In this document: positions 27,275 to 36,018 of the stretch, one piece after another | Layout: every line of letters starts with the position of its first letter | Position numbering within the stretch: position 1 is the stretch's first letter | Origin: Deltaproteobacteria bacterium | GTDB taxonomy: Bacteria; Desulfobacterota; Desulfobulbia; Desulfobulbales; Desulfocapsaceae | Assembly (NCBI GenBank): GCA_026388715.1 | Contig: JAPLJF010000033.1 | Coordinates: 88,702-152,701, forward strand | Direction: 5' to 3' | DNA length: 64,000 nucleotides | Made by a program: the position numbers and the translations under genes | The notes under the pieces: model-generated | Told to the model about the DNA's origin: nothing | The model's input: only the letters and a program-made list of their open reading frames with translations | The model's database searches: none

Positions 27275-28681
27275 ATGCCCTTTTCTTTAGACAAAGCAGC
27301 TGACAGCTACGACGTGATTGTTATCGGGTCAGGCCTGGGTGGCCTGACCACGGCCAAACGGCTTTCTTATTGCGGCCACAAGGTGCTGCTCCTTGAATTT
27401 CACCACCAGCTTGGGGGTCTTGCCACCTGGTTCAAGCGCAAAGGCCATATCTTCGACATCTCCCTGCATGGTTTTCCCTACGGCATGGTTAAGACCTGCA
27501 AAAAATACTGGACCAAAGAAATCACCGGGTCCATTGTCCAGCTCAAGAATATCGTTTTTGACAATCCGCAGTTTTCTCTGAAAACCACCTTTGACCGGGT
27601 TGATTTCACCGCCCTGTTGATCAAGAAGTTCAAGATTCCCCAGACGATTATCGATCGGTTCTTCGCCACGGTGGCAGGGATGAACTTTTACGATGACCAG
27701 ACCATGACCACCCGGGAGCTGTTTGAAGAATTTTTCCCCGGCAGAACGGATGTCCATCGCCTGCTCATGGAACCCATCACTTACGCCAACGGTTCCACCC
27801 TTAACGATCCGGCCATCACCTACGGCATTGTTTTCTCCAACTTCATGAACAAGGGGGTCTTCACCTTTGAAGGCGGTACGGACAAACTCATCCAGATGAT
27901 GACCGAGGATTTGGAGCGAAACGGGGTGATGATCTGCACCAACGCAAAGGTTGACAGAATCCTTGTGGAAAAAGGGAAGGTGCGGGGTGTTGAGGTGAAC
28001 GGCAGGGTGATTACCGCCCCGGCCGTGGTCTCCAACAGCGGAATTACCAATACCATCTATAATCTGGCGGGACGGGACGCCTTCACACCGGATTTCCTGG
28101 AAAAAGCCGATGCGATCCGGGTTAACAACTCCAGTTGCCAGGTCTATATCGGGTTGAAAAAGGAAGCCGCCATTGAGGACAAGGGCGACCTCCTCTTCAC
28201 CTCCACCGCGCCTGTTTTCGACTCTTCCGAACTGCTCGACATGCACACCCGTTCCAAGACCTTCTCGGTCTATTACCCGAAGACACGTCCTGGCCACGAT
28301 CGCCATACCATTGTCGCCTCCATGAACAGCCGTTATGATGACTGGAACAGCCTCACCCCAGCCGCCTATGAAACCGAGAAACAGGCCCTCATCGAGCGGA
28401 CCCTGGTGGACCTGAATCGTTACTTTCCCGGGGTCAAGGAAAAAATTGACTGGCTGGAGGCGGCAACACCCAAAACCTTTAACCGCTACACCCTGCATAC
28501 CCGCGGCACCTCCTTCGGCACCAAATTTGAGGGGCTGGCCGTCTCCCGTTCCTTCTTCAAAGAGGTTCCCGGGCTCTTTCATGTCGGATCAGTGGGGATC
28601 ATCATGTCCGGCTGGCTCGGGGCAATCAATTACGGGGTCATCGTCGCCAATGATGTTGACGGCTATATCCACAGTGTGTAA
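27275..28681 (+). CDS. CrtI/retinol-saturase-like FAD oxidoreductase (second copy)
   Basis: 468 aa. FAD motif [20 protein letters not shown] near residue 14, [19 protein letters not shown] with the flavin-linked acidic residue, and C-terminal [23 protein letters not shown]. Same family as the previous gene but clearly divergent, so they probably do different steps on the same chain. It ends nine bases before fabG. Confidence 0.86.
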   Translation: MPFSLDKAADSYDVIVIGSGLGGLTTAKRLSYCGHKVLLLEFHHQLGGLATWFKRKGHIFDISLHGFPYGMVKTCKKYWTKEITGSIVQLKNIVFDNPQFSLKTTFDRVDFTALLIKKFKIPQTIIDRFFATVAGMNFYDDQTMTTRELFEEFFPGRTDVHRLLMEPITYANGSTLNDPAITYGIVFSNFMNKGVFTFEGGTDKLIQMMTEDLERNGVMICTNAKVDRILVEKGKVRGVEVNGRVITAPAVVSNSGITNTIYNLAGRDAFTPDFLEKADAIRVNNSSCQVYIGLKKEAAIEDKGDLLFTSTAPVFDSSELLDMHTRSKTFSVYYPKTRPGHDRHTIVASMNSRYDDWNSLTPAAYETEKQALIERTLVDLNRYFPGVKEKIDWLEAATPKTFNRYTLHTRGTSFGTKFEGLAVSRSFFKEVPGLFHVGSVGIIMSGWLGAINYGVIVANDVDGYIHSV

Positions 28682-28690
28682 TCAGACAAA

Positions 28691-29431
28691 ATGACCACCT
28701 TTATTGAGCAGAAAGTTGTTGTCACTGGGGCCAGCCGGGGCTTGGGCCGGGCCATCACCCTGGCCTTCCTCCGGCAGGGCGCGACGGTCATCGGCATCTA
28801 TGGCAGCAACAGTGAAGCGGCCAGGGCCTTCGCCCATGAATGCGGCCAGTTTGGCGACAGGTTGCAACTGCACCAGTGCAATGTCGCCGACAGCAAACAG
28901 GTAGAGGCGTTCTTTAGGCAGGTGGAAGAGGAGTTTGATGCCATTGATGTCCTGATCAATAATGCCGGCATCCGCCGCGATGGGCTCCTGGCCCTTATGG
29001 ACAGCAAGGACTGGCAACAGGTCATTGACGTCAACCTCACCGGCACCTTTAATATGTCCAAACAGGCGGTACTTCTGATGATGAAGCAGAAATATGGCCG
29101 GATCATCAATATCACCTCACCGGTCGCCCATCTCGGCTTTGCCGGTCAAGCCAACTACGCGGCCTCCAAAGCGGGACAGATCGGCATGACCCGAAGCCTG
29201 GCCAGAGAAACCGCCCGCAAGAAGATCACCGTCAACTGTGTTTCTCCCGGTTTTATCGCCACCGATCTCCTTGACGATCTGAGCGCCGAGCAACTGGAAG
29301 CCCACAAAAAGCTGGTGCCCATGCGCCGTTTTGGCACTGCCGAAGAAGTGGCCAATGCGGTGCTGTTTCTTGCCGGCCGGCAGGCCTCCTACATTACCGG
29401 TGCGGTGCTGGATGTCAACGGAGGATTATAA
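28691..29431 (+). CDS. 3-oxoacyl-ACP reductase, FabG-like
   Basis: 246-aa short-chain dehydrogenase. NADPH motif VVTGASRGLGRAI near residue 10, NNAGIRRDG near 89, catalytic Ser in ITSPVAHLG and Tyr-x3-Lys in NYAASKAGQIGM, ending TGAVLDVNGGL. It reduces beta-ketoacyl-ACP. Short gaps on either side (nine bases before, six after) place it firmly in the cluster operon. Confidence 0.93.
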   Translation: MTTFIEQKVVVTGASRGLGRAITLAFLRQGATVIGIYGSNSEAARAFAHECGQFGDRLQLHQCNVADSKQVEAFFRQVEEEFDAIDVLINNAGIRRDGLLALMDSKDWQQVIDVNLTGTFNMSKQAVLLMMKQKYGRIINITSPVAHLGFAGQANYAASKAGQIGMTRSLARETARKKITVNCVSPGFIATDLLDDLSAEQLEAHKKLVPMRRFGTAEEVANAVLFLAGRQASYITGAVLDVNGGL

Positions 29432-29437
29432 TTCACT

Positions 29438-29884
29438 ATGACCCTTGACCCATTCATTACCGCCCTGATCCCGCACCGGCCGCCCTTCCTCTGGATTGAC
29501 AGGATTGTCAGTTATGAGGAGGGAACCATGGTTACGGAAAAAACCATCCCGGAAGACCTTGATATTTTCAAAGGGCATTATCCTGAACACCCGATCCTGC
29601 CGGGGGTGATCCTCTGCGAGGCCCTGTTTCAGACCGGTGCCCTGCTGATTGCCAGGATGGTACAGGATGAGCAAAAAACACAACACGGCTTTCCTGTCCT
29701 CACCCGGATTGGCGGAGCCCGCTTCAAACGTCCAGTTGGGCCGGGCAGCATCATCCAAATGCAGGTAAATCTGAGGGAAAAAGTTGCCGGTGCCTGGTTC
29801 CTGAAAGGAATCCTGCGCGTCAAAGAAAAAATCGCCGTTCAGGTTGATTTTTCCTGCACCTTGGTCTCTGACCTGAAGCCATGA
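29438..29884 (+). CDS. 3-hydroxyacyl-ACP dehydratase, FabZ-like hotdog protein
   Basis: 148 aa. LIPHRPPFLWIDRIV at the start and the catalytic FKGHYPEHPILPGVI with His near 48 are the FabZ signature; the expected acidic catalytic residue is the Glu in ILCEALFQTGA. It dehydrates 3-hydroxyacyl-ACP. Its stop codon overlaps the ATG of the broken zinc-ribbon gene (ATGA), so that gene is, or was, translationally coupled. Confidence 0.92.
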   Translation: MTLDPFITALIPHRPPFLWIDRIVSYEEGTMVTEKTIPEDLDIFKGHYPEHPILPGVILCEALFQTGALLIARMVQDEQKTQHGFPVLTRIGGARFKRPVGPGSIIQMQVNLREKVAGAWFLKGILRVKEKIAVQVDFSCTLVSDLKP

Positions 29885-30093
29885 ACGATTCCGCCACACC
29901 ATCAACAGACTTTAACGACAAGGAACCGACCTTTCTCTGCCTCTACTGTGATCAAAAAAAAGTGCGCCTGCAGGGACGCTGACACCAAGCCAAGGCCGTC
30001 TGCACGGGGTGTGGAATGATCACTGCAATCGATGAATATAAAGACCAGTTAGAAGCGCGGCAGGAAAAATTATGTATTGAAGCCAGCAGTTGA
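29881..30093 (+). pseudogene. Small zinc-ribbon protein with in-frame TGA at codon 34
   Basis: From the ATG overlapping the fabZ stop, 33 codons are followed by TGA (29980-29982), and the same frame continues another 36 codons to a TGA at 30091. The first half has FLCLYCDQKK and the second VCTGCGMIT, the two CxxC knuckles of one zinc ribbon. Neither half could fold alone. It may be a recent nonsense mutation (for example CGA to TGA), a recoded UGA, or a sequencing error. The TGA is not in a usual CxxU position for selenocysteine. Confidence 0.6.
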
Positions 30094-30279
30094 TATTTTA
30101 TCCAGATGGAGTATTTTATCAGATATTCATCTGACAGGATTACCAGAAAGGACCTCCTCAAGTTTATATATTTACGGGTTATTTGTGACAGTATAATGAA
30201 TAGTAATTTTTGAATGACACAAAACCCACAATCAATACGTTTCGCTCGCTGCGAAATCAATACCTGAAGGAATACCAAC

Positions 30280-30981
<702 letters not shown>

Positions 30982-31015
30982 AGACACATCATACTTTTTA
31001 CTGGACACGAATAAC

Positions 31016-31459
31016 ATGGGAATGGGATCAAGCAGGGGCAATGGCCCGAGAGGGTTGGTTGCTGATATTAACGTAACGCCCCTGGTGGATGTTATGCTGG
31101 TGCTGCTCATCATCTTCATGGTGACGGCCCCGATGATGACCCAGGGACTTGATGTGGACTTACCGGCAACCACAGCAAATTCACTGAGCCAGAAAGAAAC
31201 TCCCTTTGTGGTGAGCATCAGGAAAGAGGGCGAGGTTTTTTTGGACAAGACTTCTCTTGGTAAGGGCGAAACCAGCCAGGCGATGTTACTGGAGCGACTG
31301 AAAAAAATAATAGATGAAAAAGGCAAGGAGGAACTCATCTTTCTCTCGGCTGACAAAGATGTCGCCTATGGAGTGGTTGCAGTAACCATGGCTAACATTA
31401 AAGCAGCAGGATTTGCCAAGGTGGGAATGATGACCAAACCAATTGAAGAAAAGCGGTAA
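31016..31459 (+). CDS. tolR: Tol-Pal inner-membrane protein TolR
   Basis: 147-aa ExbD/TolR family protein. One N-terminal helix carries the proton-path Asp: INVTPLVDVMLVLLIIFMVT near residue 20. The periplasmic part has VDLPATTANS and ELIFLSADKDVAYGVVA, with the conserved D-x-x-V/A. Follows tolQ by 34 bp and touches tolA. Confidence 0.94.
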   Translation: MGMGSSRGNGPRGLVADINVTPLVDVMLVLLIIFMVTAPMMTQGLDVDLPATTANSLSQKETPFVVSIRKEGEVFLDKTSLGKGETSQAMLLERLKKIIDEKGKEELIFLSADKDVAYGVVAVTMANIKAAGFAKVGMMTKPIEEKR

Positions 31460-31460
31460 C

Positions 31461-32534
31461 GTGTCGCAGAAACATAAATCCCCACATATCCTGCCCGGCG
31501 AATGGAAGCTCCCTCTCAATCTGGCAATCGGCCTCCATCTTCTCGTCCTGCTGTCCGCCATATTTCTGCCAAAATTTCTGCAGCAACGTCCCATCCTGCC
31601 AGAAATCACCACCATTGATCTGATGAGTACCGCTGAACCTGCGGGAAAAAAAGAACCTGCGGCCCATCCTGCTGCCATAAAAGCGGCAAAACAACCGGTA
31701 AAAAAAGAGGTAAAAGAAGAGGTAAAAGAAGAGGTCGTACCGCCGAAACCTGCTGAAATAATTAAATCAGAAGTTGCAAAAAAGATTCCTCCTCCCGTAG
31801 AAAAACCCATTCCCGTTCCGGAGCCAACAGTCGCGCCTGAACCCGTAGCGAAGCCGGCACCAGCCGAGGCGATCTCCATCAAGCCATCAAAACAAAAACA
31901 GAAAAAAGAGATCAAGGAGATCCCTGACACCCGTGCTGAAGATGCCAAAATCCGCAAAGAAGAGTTGAAAAACATTACCCAGAAGCTCCAGGAAGATGCG
32001 AAAAAAGAAAGCACCGCTCAGGAGACCATAAAACGGCAGCGGCAACAGGCTGCGGCCCGTGAGGAGTCCCGACGCGCGGAACAGGAAGCCAAACGCGCGG
32101 AACAGGAGGCCAAACGCGCGGAGCTGGAGGCCAGAATGGCGGCGGCCGACGCCAAGGACGCCCTGCGTGATCAGATTCGGACCCCAAGCGGCGGCGGCAG
32201 CAGTGCCGGCGCATCTCCGGCTGCATCCTCGCAAAGCATGGGAATACTGAATCAACAGTATTATGCCACCATCATGGCCCATATTCAACAGCACTGGCAA
32301 CCACCCGACGTCAAGACCTGGGCGCCCAATCTTCTCGCCATAGTCAGCATTACTATTGCCAGTGACGGGCAGATCGTCAGTCAAGACTTTGAACAGGAAT
32401 CAGGGGATAGACTTTTTGATCAGTTTGTCCTCAAGACCCTGGATGCCTCAAATCCACTGCCCCCGCCGCCAGCAGCCTTGCAAAAACAGCGTCTGGAAGT
32501 GGGCCTCCGTTTCAAGCCAAGCGGAATTCAGTGA
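31461..32534 (+). CDS. tolA: TolA-like/TonB-family periplasmic spanning protein
   Basis: About 357 aa from a GTG two bases after the tolR stop. One N-terminal membrane helix (LAIGLHLLVLLSAIFLP), a long Lys/Pro/Glu-rich and then Ala/Glu/Arg-rich helical stem with tandem units such as EQEAKRA, and a C-terminal globular domain (YYATIMAHIQQHWQPP) that ends in PPPAALQKQRLEVGLRF. This is the TolA/TonB-C layout. A TTG 18 bases earlier is in frame but has no ribosome site. Confidence 0.88.
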   Translation: MSQKHKSPHILPGEWKLPLNLAIGLHLLVLLSAIFLPKFLQQRPILPEITTIDLMSTAEPAGKKEPAAHPAAIKAAKQPVKKEVKEEVKEEVVPPKPAEIIKSEVAKKIPPPVEKPIPVPEPTVAPEPVAKPAPAEAISIKPSKQKQKKEIKEIPDTRAEDAKIRKEELKNITQKLQEDAKKESTAQETIKRQRQQAAAREESRRAEQEAKRAEQEAKRAELEARMAAADAKDALRDQIRTPSGGGSSAGASPAASSQSMGILNQQYYATIMAHIQQHWQPPDVKTWAPNLLAIVSITIASDGQIVSQDFEQESGDRLFDQFVLKTLDASNPLPPPPAALQKQRLEVGLRFKPSGIQ

Positions 32535-32563
32535 TTTTTAAATCCATCAGTGGTACACTCTTT

Positions 32564-32621
32564 GGGAATCGTAACGAAATAACTTTTTTCTGATCATTTC
32601 ATTACGGTTCCTTATACCGTT
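32564..32621. repeat. Dispersed palindromic repeat, copy R4 (reverse orientation)
   Basis: GGAATCGTAACGAAAT (32565-32580) pairs with ATTTCATTACGGTTCC (32596-32611), followed by TTATACCGTT, the complement of the constant flank. It lies between tolA and tolB. Confidence 0.7.
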
Positions 32622-32709
32622 TTTGCCATTCAGATGATTACGTTATTTGCTTAGAACGACATGGATATTAGAACCCTTACCTAGTTTCCTTTTACCCCCT
32701 TCAACGCAT

Positions 32710-34008
32710 ATGAAAACGATACGCTCTACAGTTACGCTCCTCTTTGGTATCCTCCTGCTCCTGGGCAGTACCACCCTTTCCGCGCATGCAGAGGGGAAGG
32801 TCTATCTCGACATCACCGCTTCGGGAACACGCAAGATCAACATAGCCGTTCCCTCGTTTACCAACACGGCGCAGCCTGGTGATGCACAGGGCCCTGGCCG
32901 CGAGATGGCCACCATCCTTGAAAAAGCACTGGAATTCCATGGGATCATTTCCATCATCCCCCCTCAGAACTACTCTGGTTCCACATCGCCTGACTGGAAG
33001 CAACTTGGCGCTGACTATGCTATCCTTGGCAGTTACTCCATGTCACCTGCAGGAATCAATTATGAAATGCGCCTTTTAGATACAGAAAAAGGTGATATGA
33101 TCCTCGGTAAAAAATATACAGGAACTATAGAGCAGAAGCAGGAAATACTCTTTAAATTCTGTGACAATGTCATCAAGGAACTCACTGGCGAACCAGGTAT
33201 TGCCTCCAGCCAGATCGCCTTTATTTCTGACAGCACTGGCGCCAAAGAGGCCTACCTGACAAACATCCTGGGCGACAAGACAAGACAAATCACCCGCCAT
33301 CGCAACCTGGTGATCTCTCCCCGTTTTACCCCTGATGGACAGAATCTCAGCTATACCTCCTATCATAAGGGCAATCAGAACCTCTATATCACCAACCTCA
33401 ACCAGAGCACCTCGACCCAGGCCCTCTCAAGAAGAAAAGGGATGAATCTGGCTCCCGCCTGGTCGCCGGATGGGCAAAAAATGGTCTTGACCTTGAGCAA
33501 GGACGGAAATCCTGATCTCTATCTTCTTGACCGCCAAGGGAATGTTCTGGAACAACTGACCGCACGTACAGGAATCAATGTCTCGGCAGCCTGGTCACCT
33601 GACGGAAGACGAATCGCCTTTGTCTCTGACCGTAGTGGAAAGCCACAAATCTATCTCATGGACCTCAACAGTAAAAACGTTCAGAGACTTACCTTTCAGG
33701 GGACAGAAAATGCCGAACCCTCCTGGTCTCCCAAAGGGGATCTGCTGGCATATTCCAGCCTGACGAATGGTTCATACCAGATTTGCACCATCAATCCGGA
33801 AGTAGGGGCTAAGCCCGTTCAGGTTACAAAAGACTCTGGTCATCACGAGTCACCGGACTGGTCTCCTGACGGCAAACAACTGATCTTCGCAAAACGGGAA
33901 GGAGGCAGTCAGAAAATTTACGCCATTCTGAAAAACGGCACCTATCAGCGGCAACTTTTCTCGTTAAAAGGCAACCAAACATATCCCCGTTGGTCCTCTA
34001 AAAAATAA
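32710..34008 (+). CDS. tolB: Tol-Pal periplasmic beta-propeller TolB
   Basis: 432 aa. Signal peptide (residues 1-27, ending LSAHA). An N-terminal domain (YLDITASGTRKINIAVPSF) and then repeated propeller blades: AWSPDGQKM, AWSPDGRRI, PSWSPKGDLL, PDWSPDGKQL. This is TolB. The ATG at 32710 opens a proper signal peptide, whereas the longer frame from 32647 does not. In most Gram-negatives pal follows; here it does not. Confidence 0.95.
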   Translation: MKTIRSTVTLLFGILLLLGSTTLSAHAEGKVYLDITASGTRKINIAVPSFTNTAQPGDAQGPGREMATILEKALEFHGIISIIPPQNYSGSTSPDWKQLGADYAILGSYSMSPAGINYEMRLLDTEKGDMILGKKYTGTIEQKQEILFKFCDNVIKELTGEPGIASSQIAFISDSTGAKEAYLTNILGDKTRQITRHRNLVISPRFTPDGQNLSYTSYHKGNQNLYITNLNQSTSTQALSRRKGMNLAPAWSPDGQKMVLTLSKDGNPDLYLLDRQGNVLEQLTARTGINVSAAWSPDGRRIAFVSDRSGKPQIYLMDLNSKNVQRLTFQGTENAEPSWSPKGDLLAYSSLTNGSYQICTINPEVGAKPVQVTKDSGHHESPDWSPDGKQLIFAKREGGSQKIYAILKNGTYQRQLFSLKGNQTYPRWSSKK

Positions 34009-34045
34009 TATTTTATAAAAAGATATCATTGAACAGGTATATGCC

Positions 34046-35110
34046 ATGAATAAATCTCTTATTACCCTCCTGGTCCTTCTCTCCTTAACCCCTTTTCTTG
34101 TCCAATGCGCAAGTCAGGACGAGGTTCAAACCCTCTCCTATCAGTTACGGTCAGTAAATAAAAAGCTTGAAGATATGCAGGCCAATACTGTTGGCGAGAT
34201 GCAGAAGAAACAGGCCAGCTCATCCGGGCAGTTAAATGAGATGCAACAGGAAATTCTGGCACTCAAGGGTGAACTTGAAACAACAGCCATGACCAATCGT
34301 CAGCTCCAGGAAAAAAACAAAGGGCTGGAAAGCTCACTTCATGAGATAGTAAATAAGCAATCTTCGGAAACTGATGTCAAGATAACCCAGCTCAATGATC
34401 AACTCAAACAACAACAGGACAGCATGGCGACCCTCCAGTCGGCACGGGTACAAGAGGCAGAACGGAAGGCCCACACCGCCGCCGAAGCTGCTGAGGCGGC
34501 AAGATTAAAGGTGAAGACAGCAGGAAGCAACCAGGGCATTGCCCATGTTCAGGCTGAACGAAAAAAACAGGTCAAGGGGCAGGCACCCGCAGCAGTGAAA
34601 CAAGAGGCAAGCACCTCACTCTCAACCGTGCATACGCCCCCAACAGCAACGGAACCAGTTTCCGCCGATGTGGCCTCAGCAACTCCAGCCGCACCAGAAC
34701 CAGCCCCGAAAAAAGGACAAGAACAGCCGGCTGCTGCGGCACCCACTGATGAGCTTTTTAATCAAGCGCAAAAGAAATATGAGGCCGGAAATTATCAAAG
34801 TGCCTACGAGACATTTGAGTCCTCTATCAACAAAAACGCCAACGGTCCCAATGCCATCCAGGCCCGTTACATGATGGGCGAAAGTCTCTACCAGCAAAAA
34901 GAATACGATCAGGCTATTCTTCAGTACCAAAAGATCATCTCCAGCCAGCCTAAACATCCAAAAACTCCAGCAGCCCTTCTCAAACAAGCCATGGCCTTTG
35001 AGCAACTCTCGGATAAGGATACGGCCAAGATCCTTTACCAAAAAATCATAACATCCTATGGCACCAGCCCCGAAGCACAACAGGCCAAGACCAAACTCTC
35101 TTCCTTGTAA
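34046..35110 (+). CDS. Tol-Pal system protein CpoB/YbgF-like lipoprotein
   Basis: 354 aa. The signal ends in the lipobox LVQC (Cys 21), so it is a lipoprotein. Residues ~28-160 form a coiled coil (EVQTLSYQLRSVNKKLEDMQ), followed by an Ala/Pro-rich linker and C-terminal TPR repeats (ELFNQAQKKYEAGNYQSAYE, ARYMMGESLYQQKEYDQAIL). This is the YbgF/CpoB layout, which coordinates Tol with cell-wall synthesis. E. coli CpoB is periplasmic without lipid, so the lipobox is a difference. It directly follows tolB. Confidence 0.88.
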   Translation: MNKSLITLLVLLSLTPFLVQCASQDEVQTLSYQLRSVNKKLEDMQANTVGEMQKKQASSSGQLNEMQQEILALKGELETTAMTNRQLQEKNKGLESSLHEIVNKQSSETDVKITQLNDQLKQQQDSMATLQSARVQEAERKAHTAAEAAEAARLKVKTAGSNQGIAHVQAERKKQVKGQAPAAVKQEASTSLSTVHTPPTATEPVSADVASATPAAPEPAPKKGQEQPAAAAPTDELFNQAQKKYEAGNYQSAYETFESSINKNANGPNAIQARYMMGESLYQQKEYDQAILQYQKIISSQPKHPKTPAALLKQAMAFEQLSDKDTAKILYQKIITSYGTSPEAQQAKTKLSSL

Positions 35111-35128
35111 GAGAGTTCCGCAGACCCA

Positions 35129-35863
35129 GTGAAACAACGTCTTGACGAAATCCTTGTCATCTCTGGACTGGCCGAGAACCTGACTAAGGCCAGGGCGCTG
35201 ATAGGTGCCGGGCAGGTTTTGGTCAATGAACAGTTGGCAGATAAAGCGGGTTCTCCTTTTGGCCCTGATGTCAGGATTCAAATCAAGCCAGGTTGTCTCT
35301 ATGTTTCCCGGGGGGGTATAAAGTTAAAGGGCGCTCTCGATGCCTTTGCTTACGATTCCACTGGACAGTGTTGCGTGGATATTGGCGCCTCAAGCGGTGG
35401 TTTTACCGACTGTCTGCTCCAACATGGTGCCCGTAAGGTGTATGCGGTGGATGTCGGCTATGGCCAACTTGACTGGAAGCTGCGTCAGGACCCTCGGGTC
35501 GTGGTGATTGAACGCTTTAATGCCCGAACAATCAGCAAGAATCAAATCCCTGAATCTATTGAACTGGCCGTTATTGACTCCTCTTTTATCTCGCTGACTA
35601 AACTGATTCCACCCCTACTCCCCCTTTTTGGTGGAGAAATCCACCTGATTGCCCTGATCAAACCACAGTTTGAACTACCCCGTGAGAATATTCCCAAGGG
35701 CGGGGTTGTTGTCGATCCTCTGCTTCATGAAGAGGCTATCACCAAGATCCTGCGTTTCGGCGAAAAAATTGGACTGACCAGCCAGGGAGTTACCCGCTCC
35801 CCTATTGTCGGTCCCAAGGGGAACAGCGAGTTTCTGATCCATCTGACCAGAATATCAAGATGA
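35129..35863 (+). CDS. TlyA family rRNA (cytidine-2'-O)-methyltransferase
   Basis: 244 aa with GTG start. N-terminal S4 RNA-binding domain (RLDEILVISGLAENLTKARA, VLVNEQLADKAG), then YVSRGGIKLKGALDAF and the SAM site CVDIGASSGGFTDCLLQ, AVDVGYGQLDWKLR, and LIALIKPQFEL. This is TlyA, known in mycobacteria for 2'-O-methylation of 16S and 23S rRNA and for capreomycin sensitivity. It lies 18 bp after cpoB. Confidence 0.92.
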   Translation: MKQRLDEILVISGLAENLTKARALIGAGQVLVNEQLADKAGSPFGPDVRIQIKPGCLYVSRGGIKLKGALDAFAYDSTGQCCVDIGASSGGFTDCLLQHGARKVYAVDVGYGQLDWKLRQDPRVVVIERFNARTISKNQIPESIELAVIDSSFISLTKLIPPLLPLFGGEIHLIALIKPQFELPRENIPKGGVVVDPLLHEEAITKILRFGEKIGLTSQGVTRSPIVGPKGNSEFLIHLTRISR

Positions 35864-36018
35864 CAAATATAATAAAGTGGGTCCACTATCACCTCATGAT
35901 AGTGAGAAAAAAAGAAGGATCACTTGTCTTACCCTCTAAGAATGTTTATCCTGCCTGAATAATTTAGGTACTTTGAGGAGCTTGAACACTTTTATACCTC
36001 TAACCAGCAGAATCAACC

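Noticed and set aside
29980..29982. Selenocysteine codon
   Set aside because: The TGA is not within a CxxU or redox motif and the stem after it is weak; kept as a possibility only in the finding.
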